This document shows, piece by piece, positions 1 through 6,503 of a DNA stretch of 21,913 bases. Position numbers and translations under genes: made by a program. A model generated the notes under the pieces. That model had not been told where the DNA came from. It made no database searches and saw only the letters and a list, made by a program, of their open reading frames with translations. This DNA is from a virus, in IMG/VR virus record IMGVR_UViG_3300042373_001013, positions 1 through 21,913 of that record. One strand, 5' to 3'. Position 1 is the first letter of the stretch; each line of letters opens with the position of its first letter.

Positions 1-762
1 CGCGGCGATTTAGCCTGGGAAAAGGAAGGCGCGATCATCGGTGGCAAGATCCGGGTGCCGGATGAGGACGACGACCCGCCGGTTCGGCTGCGCGTGATGA
101 CCGTCGATGTCCAGATGGATCACTTTTGGTACCTCATAACCCAATGGAGTCCCGATGGATCCAGCCGCCGGATCGACTGGGGAACGGCCCATACATGGGA
201 AGAGTTGCTCGAACAGCAGGAAAAGTACCGCGTTTCGTCCTCGCTCGTCGGCGTCGATGCCGGATTCAACTCCTACGAGGTCTATCAGCGATGCGCCGAG
301 CATGGCTGGGTCGCCTTGATGGGTGACAGGAAGGCCACATGGACTCACCGACTAAAGCAACGCCTCGGCGTCGGCGTCCGGGTCAAGTCACTCGACCGAT
401 TCTATTCCCCGAAGCGCTCGATCAACTGCTCGGCAGGCAAAGTCGCCCAGATGTTCTACTGGTCGAACCTCAACATCAAAGACGCCCTCTCGCGGATCCG
501 CCGCAATCAAGATCCAAGCCGAGGCCCGACATGGGAGGTGCCGGTCGAGGCTCTCGCCGAGGTCGACAACGACGAAAAGAAGATCGCGTACCTGAGCCAG
601 ATGGAATCCGAGATGCGGATCAAGGACGGCGACAAGTGGCAATGGTCGCGGATCCAGAAACGACCGAACCACCTTCTCGACTGCGAGGCGATGGCGACCG
701 TGTTTGCCTTCATGCTCAAAATCCTTGGCCGCGAGACCGAGCAGGAAGCCGCCGAAGATTGA
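1..762 (+). CDS. Terminase large subunit, C-terminal nuclease part (5' truncated)
   Basis: This frame is open from the first base, so the gene begins upstream of the window and the GTG at 55 is not its start. The visible 253 residues fit the C-terminal nuclease domain of a lambda gpA-like terminase large subunit. That domain cuts concatemeric phage DNA during packaging at the portal vertex. An RNase H-like acidic set is visible: TVDVQ (Asp at about codon 36), GVDAG (Asp at about codon 86) and the C-terminal NHLLDCEAM (Asp at about codon 227). The HxxDCE signature is typical of the GpA family. The ATPase half lies outside the window. The next gene follows after 16 nt and is the gpW-like joining protein, the same order as lambda A-W-B. 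The stop TGA overlaps a TTGACA element. Confidence 0.93.
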   Translation, partial: RGDLAWEKEGAIIGGKIRVPDEDDDPPVRLRVMTVDVQMDHFWYLITQWSPDGSSRRIDWGTAHTWEELLEQQEKYRVSSSLVGVDAGFNSYEVYQRCAEHGWVALMGDRKATWTHRLKQRLGVGVRVKSLDRFYSPKRSINCSAGKVAQMFYWSNLNIKDALSRIRRNQDPSRGPTWEVPVEALAEVDNDEKKIAYLSQMESEMRIKDGDKWQWSRIQKRPNHLLDCEAMATVFAFMLKILGRETEQEAAED

Positions 763-765
763 CAA
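759..765 (+). promoter_or_regulatory. TTGAC start-proximal element 1
   Basis: TTGACAA begins 20 nt before the ATG of the gpW-like gene and overlaps the terminase stop codon. It is the left part of a perfect inverted repeat, TGACAA-C-TTGTCA (760-772), followed by GAGGG as a Shine-Dalgarno candidate. The role is unknown. It belongs to the recurrent set described in the findings. Confidence 0.45.
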
Positions 766-778
766 CTTGTCAGAGGGC

Positions 779-1024
779 ATGGCGGCCCTCGACATGACGA
801 CAGGTTTTTCCACCGAAGAGGTGGTCGAGATCCTCGAAGAGAACAAAAAGACACTGAAGAAGCTCATGGTCAGCTTCCAGGAGTCGGGATCGCAAATCAC
901 TTACAAGCGCCTCGATGACACGAAAGAGATCATCGCGGCTTGCCAGCACGCTCTCCGCAAGCTCGACCCGATCACCTACGGCAAAACACGTCGCACCTGT
1001 CAGTCAACTGCCGGTATTTTTTAA
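779..1024 (+). CDS. gpW-like head-tail joining protein
   Basis: This is an 81-residue protein. ATG 779 is chosen because it lies just after the terminase stop and is preceded by GAGGG; an upstream extension in this frame would overlap the terminase gene. The pattern is an N-terminal helix (FSTEEVVEILEENKKTLKKL), a short strand pair (GSQITYKRLDD) and a second helix (TKEIIAACQHALRKL). It resembles the helix-hairpin-helix fold and length of lambda gpW, which binds below the portal and completes the head for tail attachment. Its place between terminase and portal is exactly that of lambda W. The family call rests on size, predicted secondary structure and synteny, not on a strong sequence motif. 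Confidence 0.68.
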   Translation: MAALDMTTGFSTEEVVEILEENKKTLKKLMVSFQESGSQITYKRLDDTKEIIAACQHALRKLDPITYGKTRRTCQSTAGIF

Positions 1025-1025
1025 C

Positions 1026-2450
1026 ATGAACCTGCTGCAAAAAATCACCAAGTCCGCCGCTTTAGCCTTCGGATGGTCGCCGTATGAGAGCGTCAACCCA
1101 TCGCCCGTTCGCCAACGCCTGCCCGCCGCAGCTCCGCAAGACCACCGCAAGGAGGCGACGCCACTGGTACGCAACGAACTCATCAAAGGCAGCCGGTATT
1201 TAATGAAAAACAGCGGGTTCGCCCGCGAGATGGTCTTCGATATGGCCGTCTATTCGGTCGGCGATGGTCTCAAGATTCAGCCAAAGACCGAAGACCGCGA
1301 ATGGATTGCCGGCGCGCTCGACTACTGGGAAGAATGGTCAAATCAGTGCGAGGTAACGGGACGATTCTCCCTTTCCGAGTGCGAAATGCTCATCTGCCGC
1401 GCGATCGACGAAGATGGTGATATTTTCGTCCATCTTACCCGCGTTGAAGGCCGCCCGGTGATCCAACTCATCGAAAGCCACCGTGTGAGCGGCGGGAACA
1501 ACGACGGCACGGTCGATGGCATCCGTTTCGACGGCTATGGCCGCCCAGTTTCGTATAGCGTGAAGCAGGATGATGGTACTTTCATCGAGCTTCCGGCTTA
1601 CTCAGTGCTCCATATCTTTGACCCAGAGCGCGCATCATCGGCTCGGGGAGTGCCATCACTGGCACATTCGATCAATCACATCCGCGATGAGATGGAATTG
1701 CTCGCGCTCGAAAAGCACGCGCTCAAAGATCATGCCGACAAATCGTTCGCGATCACCACGCAGAATGGCGAGATCGATAGCAACGACGGCTTTGGCGGAC
1801 TCGACATCGACTCTGGCAAGGCCGAAGACAATCCACACAGTGACCCGACTGCATTGCAAAAGATCGTCGGCGGTAAGTGGGTGGCGCTCAAGCCGGGAGA
1901 GGAACTCAAACCCTTCGAGTCCAACCGCCCATCGCCAACCTTTACCGGATTCCTCGATCACCTGCGCCGCGATTCGGCGTTGGGTGTGGTGCCATACGAG
2001 TTCACCGCAGATTCAAGCAAGATCGGTGGCGCTGGCGTCCGCATGGTCGTGGCCAAGGCCGATCGCCGATTCTCCCACAGGCAAAACATCCTCATCCGCC
2101 GCTTTCTCACGCCCGTCTGGAAGTTCGTCATCGGCGATGCCATCACTCGTGGCGAGATCCCGCTGATTGCAGGATGGTGGAAGATTTCCGTCGTCACCCC
2201 GCGCCGCGTCACCGTCGACGCCGGTCGGGAGTCGCTTCAAAACCGCGAGGATGTGAAGGCCGGTCTCAAGACCTTGTCCGATCACTTCGCCGAGCTGGGC
2301 ATGGACTTTGAGGAGGAGGCCGAACGCCGCGCACGCGACATCGCACACCTGCAAGACCTCGCCAAGAAATACGACATCCCACTTCAGATGCTGTTCGCAT
2401 CGGGAGTTGCCACCCCGCCGGTCGAAGCGCCGACTGGGCCTGCGAAGTGA
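1026..2450 (+). CDS. Phage portal protein, lambda gpB family
   Basis: This is a 474-residue protein starting at ATG 1026, one base after the preceding stop; the in-frame extension upstream overlaps the gpW-like gene and is rejected. Features typical of lambda gpB-type portals are visible: an N-terminal region with VRNELIKGSRYLMKNSGFA, then ICRAIDEDGDIFVHL, an IESHRVSGG stretch, VLHIFDPERASSARGVPSLA, and a later PYEFTADSSKIGG segment. Portal subunits form the dodecameric ring through which DNA enters and leaves the capsid and to which the terminase docks. Length is close to the family's usual 480-530 residues. The C-terminal end carries an acidic/basic helix (DFEEEAERRARDIAHLQDLAKKY). The next gene starts 26 nt downstream. 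Confidence 0.93.
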   Translation: MNLLQKITKSAALAFGWSPYESVNPSPVRQRLPAAAPQDHRKEATPLVRNELIKGSRYLMKNSGFAREMVFDMAVYSVGDGLKIQPKTEDREWIAGALDYWEEWSNQCEVTGRFSLSECEMLICRAIDEDGDIFVHLTRVEGRPVIQLIESHRVSGGNNDGTVDGIRFDGYGRPVSYSVKQDDGTFIELPAYSVLHIFDPERASSARGVPSLAHSINHIRDEMELLALEKHALKDHADKSFAITTQNGEIDSNDGFGGLDIDSGKAEDNPHSDPTALQKIVGGKWVALKPGEELKPFESNRPSPTFTGFLDHLRRDSALGVVPYEFTADSSKIGGAGVRMVVAKADRRFSHRQNILIRRFLTPVWKFVIGDAITRGEIPLIAGWWKISVVTPRRVTVDAGRESLQNREDVKAGLKTLSDHFAELGMDFEEEAERRARDIAHLQDLAKKYDIPLQMLFASGVATPPVEAPTGPAK

Positions 2451-2457
2451 TGGGGAA

Positions 2458-2464
2458 TTGACAC
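2458..2464 (+). promoter_or_regulatory. TTGAC start-proximal element 2
   Basis: TTGACAC begins 7 nt after the portal stop and 19 nt before the GTG start of the protease. The GTG itself sits in two mutually exclusive perfect hairpins: CACGC-ATC-GCGTG (2467-2479) and CGCGTG-AACG-CACGCG (2474-2489). Confidence 0.5.
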
Positions 2465-2476
2465 CCCACGCATCGC

Positions 2477-3766
2477 GTGAACGCACGCGATCTCATTTTG
2501 ACACAGGAGCCGTGGGCCATCGCCCCGGAGGCAATGGACGGCATCATCGGTTTGGCCATGGATATGGCCGCCGGCAAACTCTTCACCCTGCCGCAGAGCG
2601 AGGCACCGCAGTCGATCATGAGCGTCGCTGATGGCGTCGCCACAATCTCGATCACTGGTCCGCTCCTTCCGACCACCGACGAGTTCGATCGCGTGATGCT
2701 CGGTGCGACGAGTCTCGATGAAGTTCGCTCCACCGTTGAAAGCGCCACCGCTGATCCAGCGGTCACATCGATCGTTCTCAACATCGACTCTCCTGGCGGA
2801 ACCGTTCGCGGCACCCCCGAGGCCGCCGATGCAATCTACGAAGCCAGCAAGGTCAAGCCGGTGCGTGCGCACACCTCCGGTACGATGGCATCCGCTGCCT
2901 ACTGGCTCGGCTCGCAAGCGACCAGCGTCTCGATGACGCGCTCGGCATCGGTCGGATCCATCGGTGTGATGGTCCCGCACATCGACCAAAGCAAACGCGC
3001 CGAGATGCTCGGCGTGAAGGTCGAGCTTTTCACCACCGGCAAGTTCAAAGCAGCCGGTTTCCCTGGCACCTCGCTCACCGAATCACAACGCGAGCTGATC
3101 CAAGAGCGGATTAACCAGGTGTTCGGCGAGTTCAAATCCGCCGTCACGCGCCAAGGTCGCAAGATCCCAGCCGAGGCGATGCAAGGGCAGACATTCTACG
3201 GCCCGCAGGCCTCGGAACTGGGCCTCGCCACCGTGGTGCGCAGTGCTTCGCAAGCAGGCAAAGCCGGATCCTCTCCGCTTCGCGCAGTTGACACTGCGGA
3301 AGATGGCATGAGCGAACAAGTCGCCAGCACCCCATCCGAAGAAGTCGTCGCATCGGTCGAGACCGTTGTTGCGGAAATCGCAAACGAAGCCGCCCCATCC
3401 GCACCGGAAGGTGAGCAAGAGGCAGCTCCTGAATCCGCACCAGAAGGCGAAAACGAAAGCGCGCCTGCTGATGAGCCCAAGGAAGAGTCCGCCACCGAGA
3501 TCATCGGCGACCTCAAGGCCACGCTGGCAACGCTGCAAGGCGAGATCGCCGCACTGAAGGCCAATCAACTTTCCATCGATGAAGCAGTAGCCGCCAAGGC
3601 CGCCGCCATCGCCAGCCGCAGCTCCAGCGCACCCGTGAATGTCTCACCGGACGCACAGAGCAGCGAGAGCATCTACGACCAGTGGAAGAACGCTTCTGGC
3701 GCAGAGAAAACCCGAATTTTCAGGGCTCACCGCAAGGAACTCGAAGCCCACGCGGCCAAACTTTGA
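2477..3766 (+). CDS. S49-type prohead protease fused to scaffold (lambda gpC-like)
   Basis: This is a 429-residue protein starting at GTG 2477. Residues about 45-255 form a ClpP/crotonase-fold S49 (SppA) peptidase like lambda gpC. The core is IVLNIDSPGGTV (99-110), the likely nucleophile is Ser139 in TSGTMASAAYW, and the likely general base is Lys191 in GKFKAAG. The Ser-Lys gap of 52 residues matches bacterial SppA. Residues about 275-429 are a low-complexity Glu/Ala/Pro segment followed by a helix (ATEIIGDLKATLATLQGEI) and a basic C-terminus, which is a scaffold arrangement. The protease matures the prohead by cutting the scaffold and itself. An internal start at 3308 would give the scaffold alone. 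The gene lies between portal and major capsid, as in lambda B-C/Nu3-E. Confidence 0.9.
   Translation: MNARDLILTQEPWAIAPEAMDGIIGLAMDMAAGKLFTLPQSEAPQSIMSVADGVATISITGPLLPTTDEFDRVMLGATSLDEVRSTVESATADPAVTSIVLNIDSPGGTVRGTPEAADAIYEASKVKPVRAHTSGTMASAAYWLGSQATSVSMTRSASVGSIGVMVPHIDQSKRAEMLGVKVELFTTGKFKAAGFPGTSLTESQRELIQERINQVFGEFKSAVTRQGRKIPAEAMQGQTFYGPQASELGLATVVRSASQAGKAGSSPLRAVDTAEDGMSEQVASTPSEEVVASVETVVAEIANEAAPSAPEGEQEAAPESAPEGENESAPADEPKEESATEIIGDLKATLATLQGEIAALKANQLSIDEAVAAKAAAIASRSSSAPVNVSPDAQSSESIYDQWKNASGAEKTRIFRAHRKELEAHAAKL
3288..3294 (+). promoter_or_regulatory. TTGAC start-proximal element 3 (inside protease gene)
   Basis: TTGACAC lies inside the protease reading frame, 20 nt before the in-frame ATG 3308 that would start the scaffold. 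The element forms the loop and right edge of a perfect hairpin, CGCAGT-TGAC-ACTGCG (3283-3298). GGAAG follows at 3298-3302, a weak Shine-Dalgarno candidate. Confidence 0.5.
3308..3766 (+). CDS. Nested scaffold protein (Nu3-like, internal start)
   Basis: An in-frame ATG at 3308 (residue 278 of the protease, MSEQVAST...) lies exactly at the boundary between peptidase and scaffold regions. It would produce a 152-residue protein, similar in design to lambda Nu3 made from within gene C. The product has an acidic, Pro/Ala/Glu-rich linker (several APEGE-type repeats), a predicted coiled coil (about residues 65-105 of the short form) and a basic C-terminal tail (RAHRKELEAHAAKL) that could bind capsid subunits. 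Support comes from position, the lambda precedent and the TTGACAC element 20 nt upstream. Expression of the short form is inferred, not shown. Confidence 0.6.
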   Translation: MSEQVASTPSEEVVASVETVVAEIANEAAPSAPEGEQEAAPESAPEGENESAPADEPKEESATEIIGDLKATLATLQGEIAALKANQLSIDEAVAAKAAAIASRSSSAPVNVSPDAQSSESIYDQWKNASGAEKTRIFRAHRKELEAHAAKL

Positions 3767-3813
3767 AACCAAAAACCAACCCGAACTAACCACAACGAAC
3801 TCATCCAATCATC

Positions 3814-4719
3814 ATGGCAACCACCATCAGCAATGAACTCAAACTGAATGTCGTCCTCGACAGTGCGCTTGTTGCACTTCGCGAGGCGCTTCTTCCCATC
3901 AATGCCTTCTCGACCGTGTACAACTCGGTCCCGCTTCAAGGCACTGACAAAGTTTCCGTGCCTTTCTTCCCATTGGCAACGGACGCCACCGTCGATTTCA
4001 ACGGCACCTACGCATTCAGCGACACGAATGCGATCAACAGCCGCGAAATCACCGTCAACAAGCGCAAGTACCAAGCGCTTTCCTTCACCTCCAGCGAACT
4101 CGCTCGCCAACCCTACTTCAATCCCGAGCAACTCGGTTTCCTGAAGGGTCGCAAGCTCGCCGAAGACATCATCAAGGACATCCTCAGTGTTGTGACGACC
4201 GCCAACTACGGCGCACCTGTCCTTACCAGCGCGGCCTCCGCGTTTGATTCGGATGATGTGATCACCATCAAGACCGCACTCGACCAAGCGAAGTGGGCAA
4301 AATCGAGCCGCACGATGATCCTCGACAACGCCTACGAAGGCGCGCTGCTCAAGGACGCCGGCATCAAGAATGCGGCCGCAGTTGGCACCGCCTCGGCGAT
4401 CCAAAATGGCCTGCTTCCAAGCATCGCTGGCTTCAATGTCATCGGCACCAACCTCATCCCCGGCAACTCGCAGAACCTCGTCGGCATGGTGGCACTCCCA
4501 GAAGCGATCCTCGTGGCATTCTCGCCCGTGACTCCTTCCTCGGGTGTGCGCGCCAGCCTCACCAACTACGAGACCGTCACCGACCCAGAGACCGGCCTCA
4601 CCATCGAGTACCGCTCATGGGGTGATCCTGACACCGACACCGAGAAATCGGTCATCGAGGTCAACTATGGTTTCGCCCTCGGCCACGCCGCAGCCCTCAA
4701 ACGGATCGTCTCCGCCTAA
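3814..4719 (+). CDS. Major capsid protein
   Basis: This is a 301-residue protein starting at ATG 3814 after a 47-nt A/C-rich leader without a Shine-Dalgarno sequence. Its place directly after the protease/scaffold gene, its length, and its mix of strand-rich segments (VYNSVPLQGTDKVSVPFFP; TVDFNGTYAFSDTNAINSREITV) with a helical middle (LKGRKLAEDIIKDILSVV; DDVITIKTALDQAKWA) fit an HK97-fold major capsid protein, several hundred copies of which form the shell. The segment SRTMILDNAYEGALLKD followed by GFNVIGTNLIP resembles the A-domain region of many capsid proteins. No separate lambda D-like decoration gene lies before it. Codon use is strongly C/G-ending, as expected for a highly expressed gene. 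The exact capsid family is not resolved here. Confidence 0.88.
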   Translation: MATTISNELKLNVVLDSALVALREALLPINAFSTVYNSVPLQGTDKVSVPFFPLATDATVDFNGTYAFSDTNAINSREITVNKRKYQALSFTSSELARQPYFNPEQLGFLKGRKLAEDIIKDILSVVTTANYGAPVLTSAASAFDSDDVITIKTALDQAKWAKSSRTMILDNAYEGALLKDAGIKNAAAVGTASAIQNGLLPSIAGFNVIGTNLIPGNSQNLVGMVALPEAILVAFSPVTPSSGVRASLTNYETVTDPETGLTIEYRSWGDPDTDTEKSVIEVNYGFALGHAAALKRIVSA

Positions 4720-4721
4720 TC

Positions 4722-4979
4722 ATGCGCCGCGCCATCACACTAACCCGCAATGGCGACACTTGGAAGGTTAAGCACCTTCCGAGTGTGACGCTGGCCGACC
4801 AACTTGCCGATTTCAAGGCCGCGAAAGTGACCGGCGATTTCGGTGGTGCTGATGAGGTGCAAATCTGGTCGAACGGTGACACGCTCAAGCGGTATGCGAA
4901 AAAAGCAGCCGCCGCAGTGATCGAACCGATCGAGCCGGAAGCCGCAGAGACACCCGAGCCGAAGAAGGCCAAGAAGTAA
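4722..4979 (+). CDS. Small unknown protein following the capsid gene
   Basis: This is an 85-residue protein whose ATG lies two bases after the capsid stop. I do not recognise the family. It has a short beta-rich start (ITLTRNGDTWKVKHLPSVTL), a middle with DEVQIWSNGDTLKRYAKKAA, and an Ala/Glu/Pro/Lys-rich tail ending in KKAKK. By position it corresponds to lambda FI or to small head decoration or stabilisation proteins, but that is inference only. It is the last gene before the strong terminator at 5007-5043. Confidence 0.75.
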   Translation: MRRAITLTRNGDTWKVKHLPSVTLADQLADFKAAKVTGDFGGADEVQIWSNGDTLKRYAKKAAAAVIEPIEPEAAETPEPKKAKK

Positions 4980-5006
4980 TTTGTTTCATTGGTAGCGTCT
5001 AAGGAG

Positions 5007-5043
5007 AAAGCCCCATCTGGAAATTTCCGGGTGGGGCTTTTTT
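5007..5043 (+). terminator. Strong intrinsic terminator between head and tail genes
   Basis: A long hairpin of about 17 bp (arms AAAGCCCCATCTGGAAA and its complement, two G-T wobbles, centred on AAATTT at 5021-5026) ends in a run of six T residues (5038-5043). This is a textbook rho-independent terminator reading on the plus strand, 27 nt after the stop of the small gene behind the capsid. The opposite strand also shows the hairpin, with a weaker T tract. It would reduce or stop transcription from the head genes into the tail genes unless antitermination or a new promoter acts. Confidence 0.9.
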
Positions 5044-5048
5044 GACGC
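5042..5048 (+). promoter_or_regulatory. TTGAC start-proximal element 4
   Basis: TTGACGC begins inside the terminator T run and lies 19 nt before the GTG start at 5061. Together with the start codon it matches the element before the protease at 18 of 25 ungapped positions (2458-2482 against 5042-5066), including GCGTGAAC around the GTG. Confidence 0.42.
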
Positions 5049-5060
5049 CGCGCGTGAAGC

Positions 5061-5369
5061 GTGAACCTAATTCAAGAAGCCGCCGCCGAGGCATTCGCAT
5101 CGATCCTCGATGACATCGGCGTACCAATCACCATCGGTGAAGAGGAGTATGTCGCCGCGATCTCGATGGGTGGCGTCCAGATCGATCTCGAAGAAGGAGG
5201 ATTCTCCCAGGACGGATCACTCAGCGTCCGCATGCTCGTCGCGCATCTACCAGATCCAGCACCGGCGCAGAACAGCGCCATGACCATCGGCGATCTGCGC
5301 TACAAGGTCGAAGAGATCATGCTCAAGCCCGGTGCTGGCGTCATCGAATACCGAGTTGCGCGCCGCTAA
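5061..5369 (+). CDS. Head-tail connector, lambda gpFII-like
   Basis: This is a 102-residue protein starting at GTG 5061. It has an N-terminal helix (IQEAAAEAFASILDDIG), a strand with a bound-loop pattern (VPITIGEEEYVAAIS), and a C-terminal half with LPDPAPAQNSAMTIGDLRYKVEEI and EYRVARR. The 'G-x-x-Y-x-A' start and 'TIGDLRYKVEEI' end resemble small connector proteins of the lambda gpFII/Gifsy gp5 type, which cap the filled head and bind the tail. It is the first gene after the head-block terminator and just before the tail-terminator-like gene, which fits that role. The sequence similarity is weak, so the family is tentative. Confidence 0.58.
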   Translation: MNLIQEAAAEAFASILDDIGVPITIGEEEYVAAISMGGVQIDLEEGGFSQDGSLSVRMLVAHLPDPAPAQNSAMTIGDLRYKVEEIMLKPGAGVIEYRVARR

Positions 5370-5378
5370 TTTTTCACC

Positions 5379-5777
5379 ATGAACCAACACATCGAAGACT
5401 ATCTCGCCGAGCTCGTCGGCAACCTCGGCAATGACATCGAGGTCTTCACCGGCACCAGCTCGGATGTCCGCACGCCAGAATCGCACGCCGTTCTGGTACT
5501 CGCTGACCAGGTGGAAGGCGTCGTCGGCAGCCTCTATAAAGCCACGGTCAAGGTCTCCATATCATCACCGGCAGATGCCAGCACCCGCAGCGCCCACATG
5601 GATATTGTGGACGAGGTGAGAGAGGCATTTACTGAGCCGCTGCCTTCAGCCCAGAGCCTCGGCATCACCGCCATCGAGGTGCGCGGATTCCACATCACTA
5701 ATCACACCGCCGCTGTGTCAGACGATGGCCGCTGGGTCACATCGATTGAGGCACTCATCGGCGTCACCCGCTTGTGA
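5379..5777 (+). CDS. Tail terminator / tail completion-like protein
   Basis: This is a 132-residue protein with ATG 5379, ten bases after the preceding stop, and no Shine-Dalgarno sequence. The segment VKVSISSPADASTRSAHMDIVDEVREAF, followed by SLGITAIEVRGFHITNHTAAVSDDGRWVTSIEALIGV, shows the alternation of two central strands, a helix and a late beta hairpin seen in gpU/DUF3168-like tail terminators. Those proteins form a ring that stops tube growth and meets the head connector. Position between connector and tube-like genes supports this. The call is from pattern and synteny only. Confidence 0.6.
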   Translation: MNQHIEDYLAELVGNLGNDIEVFTGTSSDVRTPESHAVLVLADQVEGVVGSLYKATVKVSISSPADASTRSAHMDIVDEVREAFTEPLPSAQSLGITAIEVRGFHITNHTAAVSDDGRWVTSIEALIGVTRL

Positions 5778-5779
5778 AG

Positions 5780-5786
5780 TTGACAC
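5780..5786 (+). promoter_or_regulatory. TTGAC start-proximal element 5
   Basis: TTGACAC starts 3 nt after the stop at 5775-5777 and 22 nt before ATG 5802. It opens a perfect hairpin, ACACCC-ACGC-GGGTGT (5783-5798), which ends 3 nt before the start codon, so the ribosome approach site would be structured. Confidence 0.5.
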
Positions 5787-5801
5787 CCACGCGGGTGTAT
5801 C

Positions 5802-6116
5802 ATGGCAGCGACTTTTGGAGTCAATAACACACACGGCCTCTCTCCGAACACCGGACATGTGAGCGAGTCGAGCAAGGACTCCTCTGTCGAGGTTGCAACC
5901 ATTCGCGACGAGCAGGGTGTCACCGTCTTTGCCGGACCGCGCAAGCTCATCACGCGCAATGTCACAATCACTGGCAAGGGCGACGCCGACATCGAAGCAG
6001 TCGTACCCGGCACCGTTGCCCTCGGCGTAGCGATGATCACCTCCGTCAAGCAAAGCGAGAGCAACGAGGATTTCCCCGAGTTCGAGATCCAAGCGACCAT
6101 CTACGACGAAATCTAA
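5802..6116 (+). CDS. Tail tube-like small protein, tandem copy A
   Basis: This is a 104-residue protein that is beta-rich and has no transmembrane segment. It is a clear paralogue of the next gene: the C-terminal segment ITSVKQSESNEDFPEFEI matches ITSVKLSEKNDDFNEFEI, with 17 of 26 identical positions over the final conserved block. Location between the tail terminator-like gene and the tail chaperone pair is where a major tail tube protein normally lies. Both copies are shorter than the usual 150-250-residue tube protein, so they could be tube components or other head-tail junction proteins. The duplication is visible; the tube role is inferred. Confidence 0.55.
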   Translation: MAATFGVNNTHGLSPNTGHVSESSKDSSVEVATIRDEQGVTVFAGPRKLITRNVTITGKGDADIEAVVPGTVALGVAMITSVKQSESNEDFPEFEIQATIYDEI

Positions 6117-6128
6117 TCATTCAAAGCT

Positions 6129-6473
6129 ATGGCAATCACTTTCAACCAAATCGGAGTTCAGTCGGTAAGCGCAGAACTGATCGAGAGCGTCGAGTCGACC
6201 AAGAACATGGAATCGAAGATGATCATGTCCACAGAGGGCGGATTTGGCGCGGCCAAGACTTTCGATCCCACCTACGAGTTCACCGTCAAAGGCCGTGGCA
6301 CAACCACAGTCGAAGCAGGTGACACCAGCGCTGCGAGCTTTATCCCTGACTACATCCCGACTGGTGGTGTGACTGTCATTACCTCGGTGAAACTAAGCGA
6401 GAAGAACGACGATTTCAACGAGTTCGAGATCAGCGGCACGGTTTATCCTGGCGCCGATCCGATCGTCCAATAA
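6129..6473 (+). CDS. Tail tube-like small protein, tandem copy B
   Basis: This is a 114-residue paralogue of the preceding gene, 12 nt downstream. It is slightly longer because of an inserted stretch around DTSAASFIPDYIP in the middle and a C-terminal tail (GADPIVQ). It shares the VKGRGTT...VTVITSVKLSEKNDDF...FEISGTVY pattern with copy A. A short perfect hairpin, GGCTC-ACAA-GAGCC (6476-6489), lies just after the stop and has no T tract, so it is not a clear terminator. As for copy A, a tail tube role is likely by position but not shown by motif. The two may assemble as alternating or specialised subunits. Confidence 0.55.
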   Translation: MAITFNQIGVQSVSAELIESVESTKNMESKMIMSTEGGFGAAKTFDPTYEFTVKGRGTTTVEAGDTSAASFIPDYIPTGGVTVITSVKLSEKNDDFNEFEISGTVYPGADPIVQ

Positions 6474-6503
6474 CCGGCTCACAAGAGCCACCCAAAATCA
6501 ACC

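Noticed and set aside
704-778. Upstream extension of the gpW-like gene into the terminase gene
   Set aside because: It would overlap the terminase by nearly 60 nt and add a Ser/Arg/Lys-rich stretch unlike gpW; the ATG at 779 has a Shine-Dalgarno sequence and suits the family length.
3727-4404. 225-codon minus-strand frame opposite the capsid gene
   Set aside because: Antisense of a strongly codon-biased gene commonly stays open; no start context, no neighbours on that strand.
6476-6489. Hairpin GGCTC-ACAA-GAGCC as a terminator
   Set aside because: Only five base pairs and no T run follow; it may affect mRNA ends but does not fit an intrinsic terminator.
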